Virus record (IMG/VR): IMGVR_UViG_3300017788_000072
Coordinates: 1-38,993 of that record
Direction: 5' to 3' (one strand)
Length of the DNA stretch: 38,993 bases
Source: a virus
Below are positions 13,477 through 18,716 of the stretch, piece after piece. Numbering within the stretch: position 1 is the first letter of the stretch; each line of letters opens with the position of its first letter. The notes below the pieces were generated by a model. The model made no database searches. It was not told the DNA's origin and saw only the letters and a program-made list of their open reading frames with translations. The translations under genes were made by a program, and so were the position numbers.

Positions 13477-13668
13477 ATGAAAGCAGAAATTTGTTTAAAA
13501 TCGTTTAGTGTAGCAGTTATTTATTTGGCTATTGCCTTAGGTTTAACCTCAGGTTATTTACAGCAGTTCGTTAAGTTTAATTCAGTTGACAGCGAAATCT
13601 TTATGGCTTTGCTAAGCGGTACGTTTGGGCTTCTATGCTTAGGCGTTTCAATCAAGATAAAGCGATGA
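13477..13668 (+). CDS. Small two-helix membrane protein
   Basis: 63 residues: MKAEICLKSFSVAVIYLAIA begins with a hydrophobic segment at about 9-28, a polar loop (QQFVKFNSVDSE) follows, then a second hydrophobic segment at 41-58 (IFMALLSGTFGLLCLGVSIK). It ends IKIKR. It sits between hammerhead 1 and hammerhead 2, so it would be translated from a short fragment released by self-cleavage. No family recognised. Confidence 0.65.
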   Translation: MKAEICLKSFSVAVIYLAIALGLTSGYLQQFVKFNSVDSEIFMALLSGTFGLLCLGVSIKIKR

Positions 13669-13707
13669 TAGTGCGGTAACGTAAAGGTCGAGGAGGGCAA
13701 ACCTCCT

Positions 13708-13758
13708 CCCGTACACAAGTGAGTGCTTGTGCTGATGAGACCAAGAGGTCGAAACGGG
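13708..13758 (+). ncRNA. Hammerhead ribozyme 2, type III
   Basis: Helix III is CCCGT (13708-13712) with ACGGG (13754-13758); the site is GUA, predicted cleavage after A13713. Helix I is CACAAG (13714-13719), loop TGAGTG, CTTGTG (13726-13731). CTGATGA is at 13732-13738. Helix II is GACC (13739-13742), loop AAGA, GGTC (13747-13750). GAAA is at 13751-13754. Helices I and II differ from copy 1 by paired changes that keep base pairing, which supports selection on RNA structure. An AGGAGG-gcaaa-CCTCCT hairpin (13691-13707) abuts its 5' end. The next ATG (13779) is 20 bases downstream. Confidence 0.93.
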
Positions 13759-13778
13759 AAACTTTAATTTAATTTACT

Positions 13779-13973
13779 ATGACAAATTCAGAATTAGTGT
13801 CTTTAAAGACACAGGAACAATGGACAAAATTTTGCAATCTTATGGAAAGAGTTAGCAACATTTATCAAGCAGACACCGAAAGAATGGACAGGGCTTACAA
13901 CATTATTCGCAACAATGTAGAGCAGATGTATAAAGCCAAACAGCCTGTAAACACAGGGGTTAACAAACTTTAA
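13779..13973 (+). CDS. Small helical protein of unknown function
   Basis: 64 residues, mostly helical and charged (EQWTKFCNLMERVSNIYQAD, RMDRAYNIIRNNVEQMYKAK). The palindrome copy at 13797-13812 lies inside its first codons and is read as VSLKT. It follows hammerhead 2 by 20 bases and is followed by a new promoter at 13994. No family recognised. A later in-frame ATG exists (residue 22), but the first start has the same AT-rich leader as its neighbours. Confidence 0.55.
   Translation: MTNSELVSLKTQEQWTKFCNLMERVSNIYQADTERMDRAYNIIRNNVEQMYKAKQPVNTGVNKL
13797..13812. repeat. 16-bp palindrome variant inside a coding region
   Basis: GTGTCTTTAAAGACAC: same arms with TA at the centre, a perfect dyad. 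It starts 18 bases after the ATG at 13779. Confidence 0.85.
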
Positions 13974-13993
13974 CAAATTATTAACACTTTAAA

Positions 13994-14026
13994 TTTGGTA
14001 CGTGTCTAATTATCGTCTTATATTTG
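13994..14026 (+). promoter_or_regulatory. Bacteroidota-type promoter, copy A
   Basis: TTTG at 13994-13997, 21 bases, then TATATTTG at 14019-14026. The spacer carries GTGTCTAATT and GTCTTA, blocks also found in the spacer of the promoter at 16662-16693. The predicted start near 14032 gives a leader of about 30 bases before the ATG at 14064. Confidence 0.75.
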
Positions 14027-14063
14027 TCGAAAATTAGTTCATTAACCTTAAAAATCAAACACT

Positions 14064-14600
14064 ATGAGACAGATTACAGAACAGGTTGTCGGTGCTTTCA
14101 ATAGAGGGCAATCAAAAAAAGTAGGCAACACAGAGACAGACGGAATAAGCCTTTGGCTATTCGGCAACAAAATTGCAGAACATAGCGAGGGTGGAATATG
14201 GATTACTAATGCGGGGTGGAAAAGCCCAACAACGAAAGAAAGACTAAACGGGATTACAGGCGTACACGTTACGCAAAAGAAAGGCGAGTGGTACCTAAAC
14301 GGGCATCGTTGGGACGGAGAGTGGATTTGCTTGAATGACTTGACCTTGCTTGAGGCACAGGCAAACGAGCCTGAGTTCGATACCACAATGGAGTGGGTAG
14401 AGACCTACAGCAAACCGAAATACGCAGTGTTTCATACACACGTAGAGGCGGACTTACAAGACCTTGAGCAAAGGTTGAATTACTTAGGGATACCTACACG
14501 CAGAATGTATTCAGACACAGAGGGCAGATACAAGCCTAACCATTTTATCGTGGTGCCTGTAACAGAGTTTAACAGAGCAAAAACTTTAATCAATAACTAA
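14064..14600 (+). CDS. Conserved phage/plasmid protein (DUF8033-like)
   Basis: 178 residues. Residues 1-100 carry a pattern I recall from a widespread small family, possibly listed as DUF8033: an N-terminal helix (ITEQVVGAFNRGQSKKVGNT), ISLWLFGNKIAEH, IWITNAGWKSPTTKERLNGI, and VHVTQKKGEWYLNGHRWDGE. The rest (101-178, ending PNHFIVVPVTEFNRAKTLIN) looks like a separate small alpha/beta domain (FHTHVEADLQDLEQRLNYLG). Function is unknown. It has its own promoter upstream and a palindrome right after the stop. Confidence 0.7.
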   Translation: MRQITEQVVGAFNRGQSKKVGNTETDGISLWLFGNKIAEHSEGGIWITNAGWKSPTTKERLNGITGVHVTQKKGEWYLNGHRWDGEWICLNDLTLLEAQANEPEFDTTMEWVETYSKPKYAVFHTHVEADLQDLEQRLNYLGIPTRRMYSDTEGRYKPNHFIVVPVTEFNRAKTLINN

Positions 14601-14603
14601 TCA

Positions 14604-14619
14604 GTGTCTTTGAAGACAC
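14604..14619. repeat. 16-bp palindrome at a gene junction
   Basis: Perfect GTGTCTTTGAAGACAC, three bases after the TAA of the previous gene and 15 bases before the ATG at 14635. Confidence 0.9.
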
Positions 14620-14634
14620 ACAAATATTAAAACT

Positions 14635-14862
14635 ATGGGGGCAACAAAAAAACTAATGACACCTTACTTAGCTTCGGCTATCGCAGAGGGATTCTGTGAG
14701 GGAGAAAACGCAACAAGAGAGCAACAGATTGAGGCGTGGCAGTATTTACACGACACAGGACTTGCCTACAGCCTACAGGGTTGGTATGGACGCACAGCGA
14801 AGGCTTTACTTGAGGAAGGAATTATTCACGATAAAAAAAAAGCAGATGAGAGCAATACTTAG
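14635..14862 (+). CDS. Small conserved phage protein (LQGWxGRxA motif)
   Basis: 75 residues. The segment IEAWQYLHDTGLAYSLQGWY followed by GRTAKALLEEGII (residues 31-63) is a pattern seen in many phages and plasmids (AWQxLxDTGxxxxLQGxxGRxAxxLIxxGxI). It is probably a small helical domain of unknown role. The acidic tail ends DESNT. Its start has the same AT-rich leader as other genes of the array, and it is followed by the type I hammerhead. Confidence 0.7.
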   Translation: MGATKKLMTPYLASAIAEGFCEGENATREQQIEAWQYLHDTGLAYSLQGWYGRTAKALLEEGIIHDKKKADESNT

Positions 14863-14910
14863 ATTCTTAGAAGAGTTAGCAAAGACTTGTCCGAGAGAGA
14901 CACGTTGGTA

Positions 14911-14968
14911 GGCAAACTGATGAGACTTCAATAGTCGAAACCTATGTGAGTTCGCATAGGTCTTTGTC
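14911..14968 (+). ncRNA. Hammerhead ribozyme 3, type I
   Basis: Open helix I is GGCAAA (14911-14916) with TTTGTC (14963-14968), including one G-U pair. CTGATGA is at 14917-14923. Helix II is GACT (14924-14927), loop TCAAT, AGTC (14933-14936). GAAA is at 14937-14940. Helix III is CCTATG (14941-14946), loop of 8, CATAGG (14955-14960), then U14961 pairing with A14940. The site is GUC, predicted cleavage after C14962. Here the ribozyme stays on the upstream RNA, and the downstream fragment starts 27 bases before the ATG at 14990. The other three copies are type III. Confidence 0.92.
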
Positions 14969-14989
14969 AAACAATTAAAAATCAATATT

Positions 14990-15214
14990 ATGGAAATCTA
15001 TCAAATCAACACAACAGCGTACAAAGAGGAGGACTTTACCCTCCTCACAGACCTAACTGAAGACCAAATCACAGAGGTAATCAATCCTTTGGTAATGGCT
15101 GAGCGAGACGGCTACGAAGAGTATGACAATGAGACTTTGGTGGAGGCGTTGCAGAAACGCTTTCCTAAAAATACCATCAAAATGTTTCCGGAGGTGGTTC
15201 GCTTAGTTTACTAA
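14990..15214 (+). CDS. Small acidic protein, paralogue of 18188-18415
   Basis: 74 residues: MEIYQINTTAYKEEDFTLLT, then DLTEDQITEVINPLVMAERD and YDNETLVEALQKRFP. About two thirds of the first 60 residues match the protein at 18188-18415 (YKVNTTAYEEEDFFLLTDLS...VMAERDG...EYDNEMLLEALRKRYP). It is therefore one of two copies within 3.5 kb. Strongly acidic, mixed alpha/beta. The ends differ. It lies between hammerhead 3 and hammerhead 4. Function unknown. Confidence 0.7.
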   Translation: MEIYQINTTAYKEEDFTLLTDLTEDQITEVINPLVMAERDGYEEYDNETLVEALQKRFPKNTIKMFPEVVRLVY

Positions 15215-15220
15215 TGAGTT

Positions 15221-15236
15221 GGGGGAGTACTCCCCC
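15221..15236 (+). other. Perfect GC hairpin next to hammerhead 4
   Basis: GGGGGAGTACTCCCCC, a 16-base perfect palindrome ending exactly where helix III of hammerhead 4 starts. No T-run follows, so it is not a standard terminator. After self-cleavage it would lie 7 bases from the new 3' end of the upstream mRNA and may protect it. Confidence 0.7.
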
Positions 15237-15289
15237 TTCTGTCCCTGAGTGTGTGCTCAGGCTGATGAGTTCAAAAGAACGAAACAGAA
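15237..15289 (+). ncRNA. Hammerhead ribozyme 4, type III
   Basis: Helix III is TTCTGT (15237-15242) with ACAGAA (15284-15289); the site is GUC, predicted cleavage after C15243. Helix I is CCTGAG (15244-15249), loop TGTGTG, CTCAGG (15256-15261). CTGATGA is at 15262-15268. Helix II is GTTC (15269-15272), loop AAAA, GAAC (15277-15280). GAAA is at 15281-15284. All three helices differ from copies 1 and 2 yet remain paired. A second hairpin follows downstream (15290-15313). Confidence 0.93.
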
Positions 15290-15313
15290 TTACAAACCCG
15301 AGGGGGTTGTAAC
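15290..15313 (+). other. Hairpin downstream of hammerhead 4
   Basis: TTACAA-a-CCC pairs with GGG-g-TTGTAA (6 bp, a mismatch, then 3 bp). An alternative GGGTT-gt-AACCC (15304-15315) overlaps it. It lies between the ribozyme and the ATG at 15340 and could stabilise the 5' end or hide the start region. Confidence 0.5.
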
Positions 15314-15339
15314 CCTCCCTCACAAATCAAATCAATATT

Positions 15340-15510
15340 ATGGAAGACATTTGGTACTTTGAGGATTGGGTAAACAATATGTTAAACAATTCGGACTACT
15401 CAGAATTTGAGTTGCTTGATTTTGAAGAGTATTATCAAAACTTATTAGACTATGAACAAAACACAAAAAACTTTATACTATGGAAAGAAACACAGACAGA
15501 GTCAGAGTAG
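15340..15510 (+). CDS. Very small acidic protein
   Basis: 56 residues from the ATG at 15340: MEDIWYFEDWVNNMLNNSDY, FELLDFEEYYQNLLDYEQNT, ending TQTESE. Very acidic and aromatic-rich, as seen in phage anti-host or DNA-mimic proteins, though that role is speculation. It has the typical AAATCAATATTATG leader. Its last 31 bases overlap the next gene. Confidence 0.6.
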   Translation: MEDIWYFEDWVNNMLNNSDYSEFELLDFEEYYQNLLDYEQNTKNFILWKETQTESE

Positions 15511-15659
15511 CAGTAATGCAGAGATATGGTAGCTTAGCTACATTAAAGTTGGCTATGTGGGAAGACGAGGACGTTGTCCTTGTCAACCTTTCAGATGACC
15601 TTAACGATGAGTTTCACGAAGACCAAATACTAACTATAATCAAAGATTTATTAAGATGA
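15480..15659 (+). CDS. Very small protein of unknown function
   Basis: 59 residues from the ATG at 15480: MERNTDRVRVAVMQRYGSLA, then WEDEDVVLVNLSDDLNDEFH and a C-terminal helix ending LLR. It overlaps the genes on both sides (31 bases upstream, ATGA-type downstream), which supports translational coupling. No family recognised. Confidence 0.55.
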   Translation: MERNTDRVRVAVMQRYGSLATLKLAMWEDEDVVLVNLSDDLNDEFHEDQILTIIKDLLR

Positions 15660-15838
15660 TAACACTCAACACCACCAACGGACACAATGCAAAAATAGTT
15701 GCAGAGTTCAACAAAGTTTCAGCAAAATTTGAAGACACGGATTTACTAAACATTATCCTGTCAAATTGGGCAGACGACTTTGACTTAGAAGAAATTACTA
15801 ACTTTTTAAACGACAGATTAGATGAAAACAGCAGATAA
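15656..15838 (+). CDS. Small protein of unknown function
   Basis: 60 residues: MITLNTTNGHNAKIVAEFNK, then LLNIILSNWADDFDLEEITN. Helical, acidic. The start overlaps the previous stop (ATGA), the end overlaps the next gene by 17 bases. It contains a half-site of the palindrome (TTTGAAGACAC, 15728-15738). No family recognised. Confidence 0.55.
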   Translation: MITLNTTNGHNAKIVAEFNKVSAKFEDTDLLNIILSNWADDFDLEEITNFLNDRLDENSR

Positions 15839-16124
15839 CAACAGATTGATTGCCGAGTTTACAGGAATGACTTGCCATCACAACGATTCAAACGTTCTTA
15901 TATTCAGCACAGAAAACGGGAATGATATTGTTTCGATAGACGACCTAAAGTACGACACCGATTGGAATTGGTTAATACCTGTAATTGAAAAGATACTTGA
16001 CATATCTTTAAACTTAGATACAATGGAAATGTACTACAACATCACAGACAGCATACCAAACATTACACAAACGCATATTGCAGTAACAGACTTTATAAAA
16101 TGGTACAAGAATGAAAACAATTAA
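15822..16124 (+). CDS. Conserved small phage protein (IAEFTG...DWNWLIPVIEKI)
   Basis: 100 residues. RLIAEFTGMT near residue 8, then LKYDTDWNWLIPVIEKILDI (43-62) and the end VTDFIKWYKNENN. This arrangement (IAEFMG... LxYhxSWdWLMPVVEKI... VxEFIKWYN) is frequent in Bacteroidota phages and prophages, with no function known to me. It overlaps both neighbouring genes by 13-17 bases. Confidence 0.7.
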   Translation: MKTADNNRLIAEFTGMTCHHNDSNVLIFSTENGNDIVSIDDLKYDTDWNWLIPVIEKILDISLNLDTMEMYYNITDSIPNITQTHIAVTDFIKWYKNENN

Positions 16125-16509
16125 AATCACAAAGGAAGACCAATACGTTTGGCTATTGGTTACGGAAAAAGCTAAGGAAATATATCTATCAGGGCTGTTT
16201 GAATTGTACGTGCTGTATGATGACGACAGCGAGACTTTGGTAGAGGGATTCACTCAGCTATCAGAAGCCTTAGAAAATGGCTTAGACATAGGCGTAGGCG
16301 TTGGATTTATCAGCGATGACATAGACCTATTCGACCACTACAGCAGAATACCTAAGAAGATTCGCTACATTATTGAGACATACACAGACGTATCAGAGTT
16401 CAGTTATGACGATTGCAAGGCTATGCTAAGGCAGTTAGAAGAGAACGGGTACACCTTTGACTATGGCTTGGACGCTCAACCTTATAACCTTAGACCTAAT
16501 GGAAGATAG
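16111..16509 (+). CDS. Conserved phage protein, two-part
   Basis: 132 residues. The N-terminal part (1-60) is alpha/beta and acidic, with LYDDDSETLVEGFTQLSEAL. The C-terminal part (78-132: RIPKKIRYIIETYTDVSEFS, then DDCKAMLRQLEENGYTFDYGLDAQPYNLR) is a small module seen in many phage proteins, recognisable by the GYTFxYxLDAxPYNLR end. Function unknown. It overlaps the next gene by 11 bases. Confidence 0.65.
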   Translation: MKTIKITKEDQYVWLLVTEKAKEIYLSGLFELYVLYDDDSETLVEGFTQLSEALENGLDIGVGVGFISDDIDLFDHYSRIPKKIRYIIETYTDVSEFSYDDCKAMLRQLEENGYTFDYGLDAQPYNLRPNGR

Positions 16510-16660
16510 CTACAGATTCAGAATTGCCTATGGCAAACATTTTGTTTGCTACATTACAGCCCGAACAGACTTCGAGGCTATCGATAAAGTATATAACAGA
16601 AACGTAGAACAATTTCCAAACTTAGTCAGAAAACTTTTTAATGCAAAAAAAATAAAATAA
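16499..16660 (+). CDS. Very small protein of unknown function
   Basis: 53 residues from the ATG at 16499 (MEDSYRFRIAYGKHFVCYIT). A longer frame begins at 16457, but that part is a shadow of the previous gene's conserved end. The shape is strand-strand-helix (ARTDFEAIDKVYNRNVEQFP, ending RKLFNAKKIK), like a tiny ferredoxin-like unit. It is the last gene before the promoter at 16662. Confidence 0.6.
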   Translation: MEDSYRFRIAYGKHFVCYITARTDFEAIDKVYNRNVEQFPNLVRKLFNAKKIK

Positions 16661-16661
16661 A

Positions 16662-16693
16662 TTTGGTAGTGTCTAATTTTTGTCTTACCTTTG
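16662..16693 (+). promoter_or_regulatory. Bacteroidota-type promoter, copy B
   Basis: TTTG at 16662-16665, 20 bases, then TACCTTTG at 16686-16693. It shares with copy A (13994-14026) the flanking AAATTTGGTA, the spacer blocks GTGTCTAATT and GTCTTA, and TTTGTC with an A-rich stretch after the -7 box. The predicted leader to the ATG at 16762 includes the palindrome at 16723. Confidence 0.75.
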
Positions 16694-16722
16694 TCTAAAT
16701 TTAATTAATTAATCAGAGTTCT

Positions 16723-16738
16723 GTGTCTTCAAAGACAC
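16723..16738. repeat. 16-bp palindrome in a gene leader
   Basis: GTGTCTTCAAAGACAC (the reverse-complement form), 23 bases before the ATG at 16762 and downstream of the promoter at 16662. Confidence 0.9.
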
Positions 16739-16761
16739 TGCTCACAAATCAAATCAAAACT

Positions 16762-17874
16762 ATGTGCGTAATTATCGTAAAAAAACAAGGACTAAAAGTT
16801 CCAACAGATGTATTAAAATCATCAGCAAAAATCAACCCTCACGGATTGGGTATTGTATGGCTTGACGACTACAAAGTTAGCTATCACAAATCAGCAGAGT
16901 ACAACGTTCTTAACACCGACAGACCTTTCATTGCTCACTTTAGGTATGCTACCGTTGGGGCTGTAAACAAATCAAACACACACCCGTTTGTATGTGGCTC
17001 AAACACCAACGAGTTGCTTATGATGAATGGTACAATTAAAGGGCTTGGAAACCACAAAGACAGCGACAGCAAGGTATTGGCTCAGTCTCTTGGAGAAGTA
17101 CCACGACACCTGTGGAAAAAAGAATTAGAGCGTTACGATTGTAGATTCGTTACACTAAACACACGTAACAAATCTTATCAGATGTACAACCGAGAGGATT
17201 GGCATTTCAAGGACGGAATTTGGTACAGCAAAGACAATGTACTTGAGACCAACTATGTGGCTGTGTATGGTACCCTAAAAAAGTACTACAGCAATTATTG
17301 GAATTACCTAACAGGCTCAACGCTTGTAGGTAGTGGACAGACACAGGACAAGTATCCGCTTATCATCAAAGGCTTGCCTTATCTAATCAACAAGAGAGGC
17401 ATAGGTCATAACGTAGATGTAGATGTATTCAGAGTTACCGACAGAGTTCTTAAAGACTTAGATGCGTTAGAAGGACACCCTAAGTGGTACCGAAGAGAGC
17501 AGATTTATATTGATGTGAAAGGCAGAAAAGTATTGTGTTGGATTTACTTTAACTTGCGTGAGACAGACATAGGACAGGTACACCATAAGACATACATTCA
17601 AGCGTCTAAGAGTTGGTTTAAAACCTCTCCTTACAAGTGGCAAGTGCCTACTACAAAAATCAATCAGACATTGTTCGACATAAAACCTCAGCCCTACTTT
17701 GACGACTTCAAAGATGTGCCTGAGGTAGAAGATGAGTTCGATGTAGAGAATGAAACGCCTATGTGTATAGCCTGTTACAACGATTTAAAGTTTGACGGAT
17801 TCAGCCATTACTATTGCGACCAATGTAATACTTGGCACACAGAGAGCGATACACTAAAAAGTTACAGATACTAA
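16762..17874 (+). CDS. Class II glutamine amidotransferase / gamma-glutamylcyclotransferase / zinc-ribbon fusion
   Basis: 370 residues from the ATG at 16762. An upstream in-frame ATG at 16723 lies inside the palindrome and is not used here, because Cys2 must become N-terminal. Domain 1 (1-160) is a class II amidotransferase: MCVIIV with catalytic Cys2, FIAHFRYATVGAVNKSNTHPF (56-76) and LLMMNGTI (85-92). Domain 2 (about 165-295) is a GGCT/AIG2-like cyclotransferase: VAVYGTLKKYY (166-176) and LDALEGHPKWYRR (233-245) with candidate catalytic Glu237. Domain 3 is a zinc ribbon, C335-x2-C338...C352-x2-C355. The parts suggest glutamine-derived ammonia transfer plus cyclisation or release of a gamma-glutamyl group. 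With the amidoligase at 12465 this may be a peptide-modification pathway. Substrate unknown. Confidence 0.82.
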   Translation: MCVIIVKKQGLKVPTDVLKSSAKINPHGLGIVWLDDYKVSYHKSAEYNVLNTDRPFIAHFRYATVGAVNKSNTHPFVCGSNTNELLMMNGTIKGLGNHKDSDSKVLAQSLGEVPRHLWKKELERYDCRFVTLNTRNKSYQMYNREDWHFKDGIWYSKDNVLETNYVAVYGTLKKYYSNYWNYLTGSTLVGSGQTQDKYPLIIKGLPYLINKRGIGHNVDVDVFRVTDRVLKDLDALEGHPKWYRREQIYIDVKGRKVLCWIYFNLRETDIGQVHHKTYIQASKSWFKTSPYKWQVPTTKINQTLFDIKPQPYFDDFKDVPEVEDEFDVENETPMCIACYNDLKFDGFSHYYCDQCNTWHTESDTLKSYRY

Positions 17875-17880
17875 TCGGGA

Positions 17881-17896
17881 GTGTCTTCAAAGACAC
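17881..17896. repeat. 16-bp palindrome at a gene junction
   Basis: GTGTCTTCAAAGACAC, six bases after the stop of the fusion gene and 20 bases before the ATG at 17917. Confidence 0.9.
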
Positions 17897-17916
17897 TCTC
17901 ACAAACCTTAATCAAG

Positions 17917-18201
17917 ATGAAAATACATTTAAAATTTAACCACGAGGCAGACCACACTTTAGAGGCATTGGATTGCCCATTTTCAGTAGATGAAATTAAT
18001 AACCAACTTAACAACATTATCCATAAATTTATGGAAAATGATAAGTACGACCACCGAAGCCATTTAGCGGAGTTAATACACAATGAGATAGACTACTCAG
18101 CTATTCTGTATATGGCTACTAAGTTCGCCACTCAGCAGATTGAACAGAACGAAGTAAAAAGATTATTAAGAGATATGTTAGACAGCGATGAAATTATATA
18201 A
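17917..18201 (+). CDS. Small helical protein of unknown function
   Basis: 94 residues from the ATG at 17917 (MKIHLKFNHEADHTLEALDC). A longer in-frame start at 17881 falls in the palindrome and is rejected. Helical and acidic (DEINNQLNNIIHKFMENDKY, FATQQIEQNEVKRLLRDMLD). It overlaps the next gene by 14 bases. No family recognised. Confidence 0.6.
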   Translation: MKIHLKFNHEADHTLEALDCPFSVDEINNQLNNIIHKFMENDKYDHRSHLAELIHNEIDYSAILYMATKFATQQIEQNEVKRLLRDMLDSDEII

Positions 18202-18415
18202 AGTGAACACCACAGCATACGAAGAAGAGGACTTCTTCTTGCTAACAGATTTATCCGAACAGGACATAACAGAAGTAGTACACCCTATGGTTATGGCAGA
18301 GAGAGACGGAGAAGACGAGTACGATAACGAAATGTTATTGGAGGCTTTACGCAAGAGGTACCCGAATAATTTAATCGGGTACCATAGCGGCACTTATTGG
18401 AATATTAATTTATAA
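18188..18415 (+). CDS. Small acidic protein, paralogue of 14990-15214
   Basis: 75 residues: MKLYKVNTTAYEEEDFFLLT, DLSEQDITEVVHPMVMAERD, EYDNEMLLEALRKRYPNNLI. It matches the protein at 14990-15214 along its first 62 residues. The different last residues (GYHSGTYWNINL) suggest separate evolution after duplication, or two phage-derived copies. It overlaps the preceding gene. Function unknown. Confidence 0.7.
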   Translation: MKLYKVNTTAYEEEDFFLLTDLSEQDITEVVHPMVMAERDGEDEYDNEMLLEALRKRYPNNLIGYHSGTYWNINL

Positions 18416-18425
18416 ATTGTACAAA

Positions 18426-18716
18426 ATGACAAACACAAATGACATTGAGGTTAAGGGCTTTATAGAATTAAGCCCCTCAACAGAAGACCAACGTCAGATG
18501 AGAATTTACGAAGCTAAGCAAGTTCTTAAAAAAGAAGGCTACTTCGTTGATAATCTTTGGCACGTATCAGACGTAAAAGAAAACTATGAATGCACAGACG
18601 AACAGGCTCAGGAAGTTCTAAGTGATTCACTACAGAACGATGCAACTATGGAACAAATATGGCTTGCTATTCACTTTGAAGGAGGATTCAGAAACTTAAA
18701 ACGCATAGAGGAATGA
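18426..18716 (+). CDS. Conserved small phage protein
   Basis: 96 residues from the ATG at 18426; a TTG at 18417 would add three residues and is less likely. Pattern: EGYFVDNLWHVSDVKENYEC (38-57), then TDEQAQEVLSDSLQNDATME QIW. This GYFVDNLWHVxDVxxxxxCTDExAQxVLxxxLxNxATMEQIW form is widespread in Bacteroidota phages as an uncharacterised protein. It overlaps the next gene by four bases. Confidence 0.72.
   Translation: MTNTNDIEVKGFIELSPSTEDQRQMRIYEAKQVLKKEGYFVDNLWHVSDVKENYECTDEQAQEVLSDSLQNDATMEQIWLAIHFEGGFRNLKRIEE

Noticed and set aside
16723-16761. Upstream start (MSSKTLLT...) for the amidotransferase fusion
   Set aside because: It lies in the 16-bp palindrome, and class II amidotransferases need the catalytic Cys right after the initiator Met, as at 16762. 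The MSSKTL start at 17881 is rejected because it too lies in a palindrome copy and the ATG at 17917 has the usual AT-rich leader.
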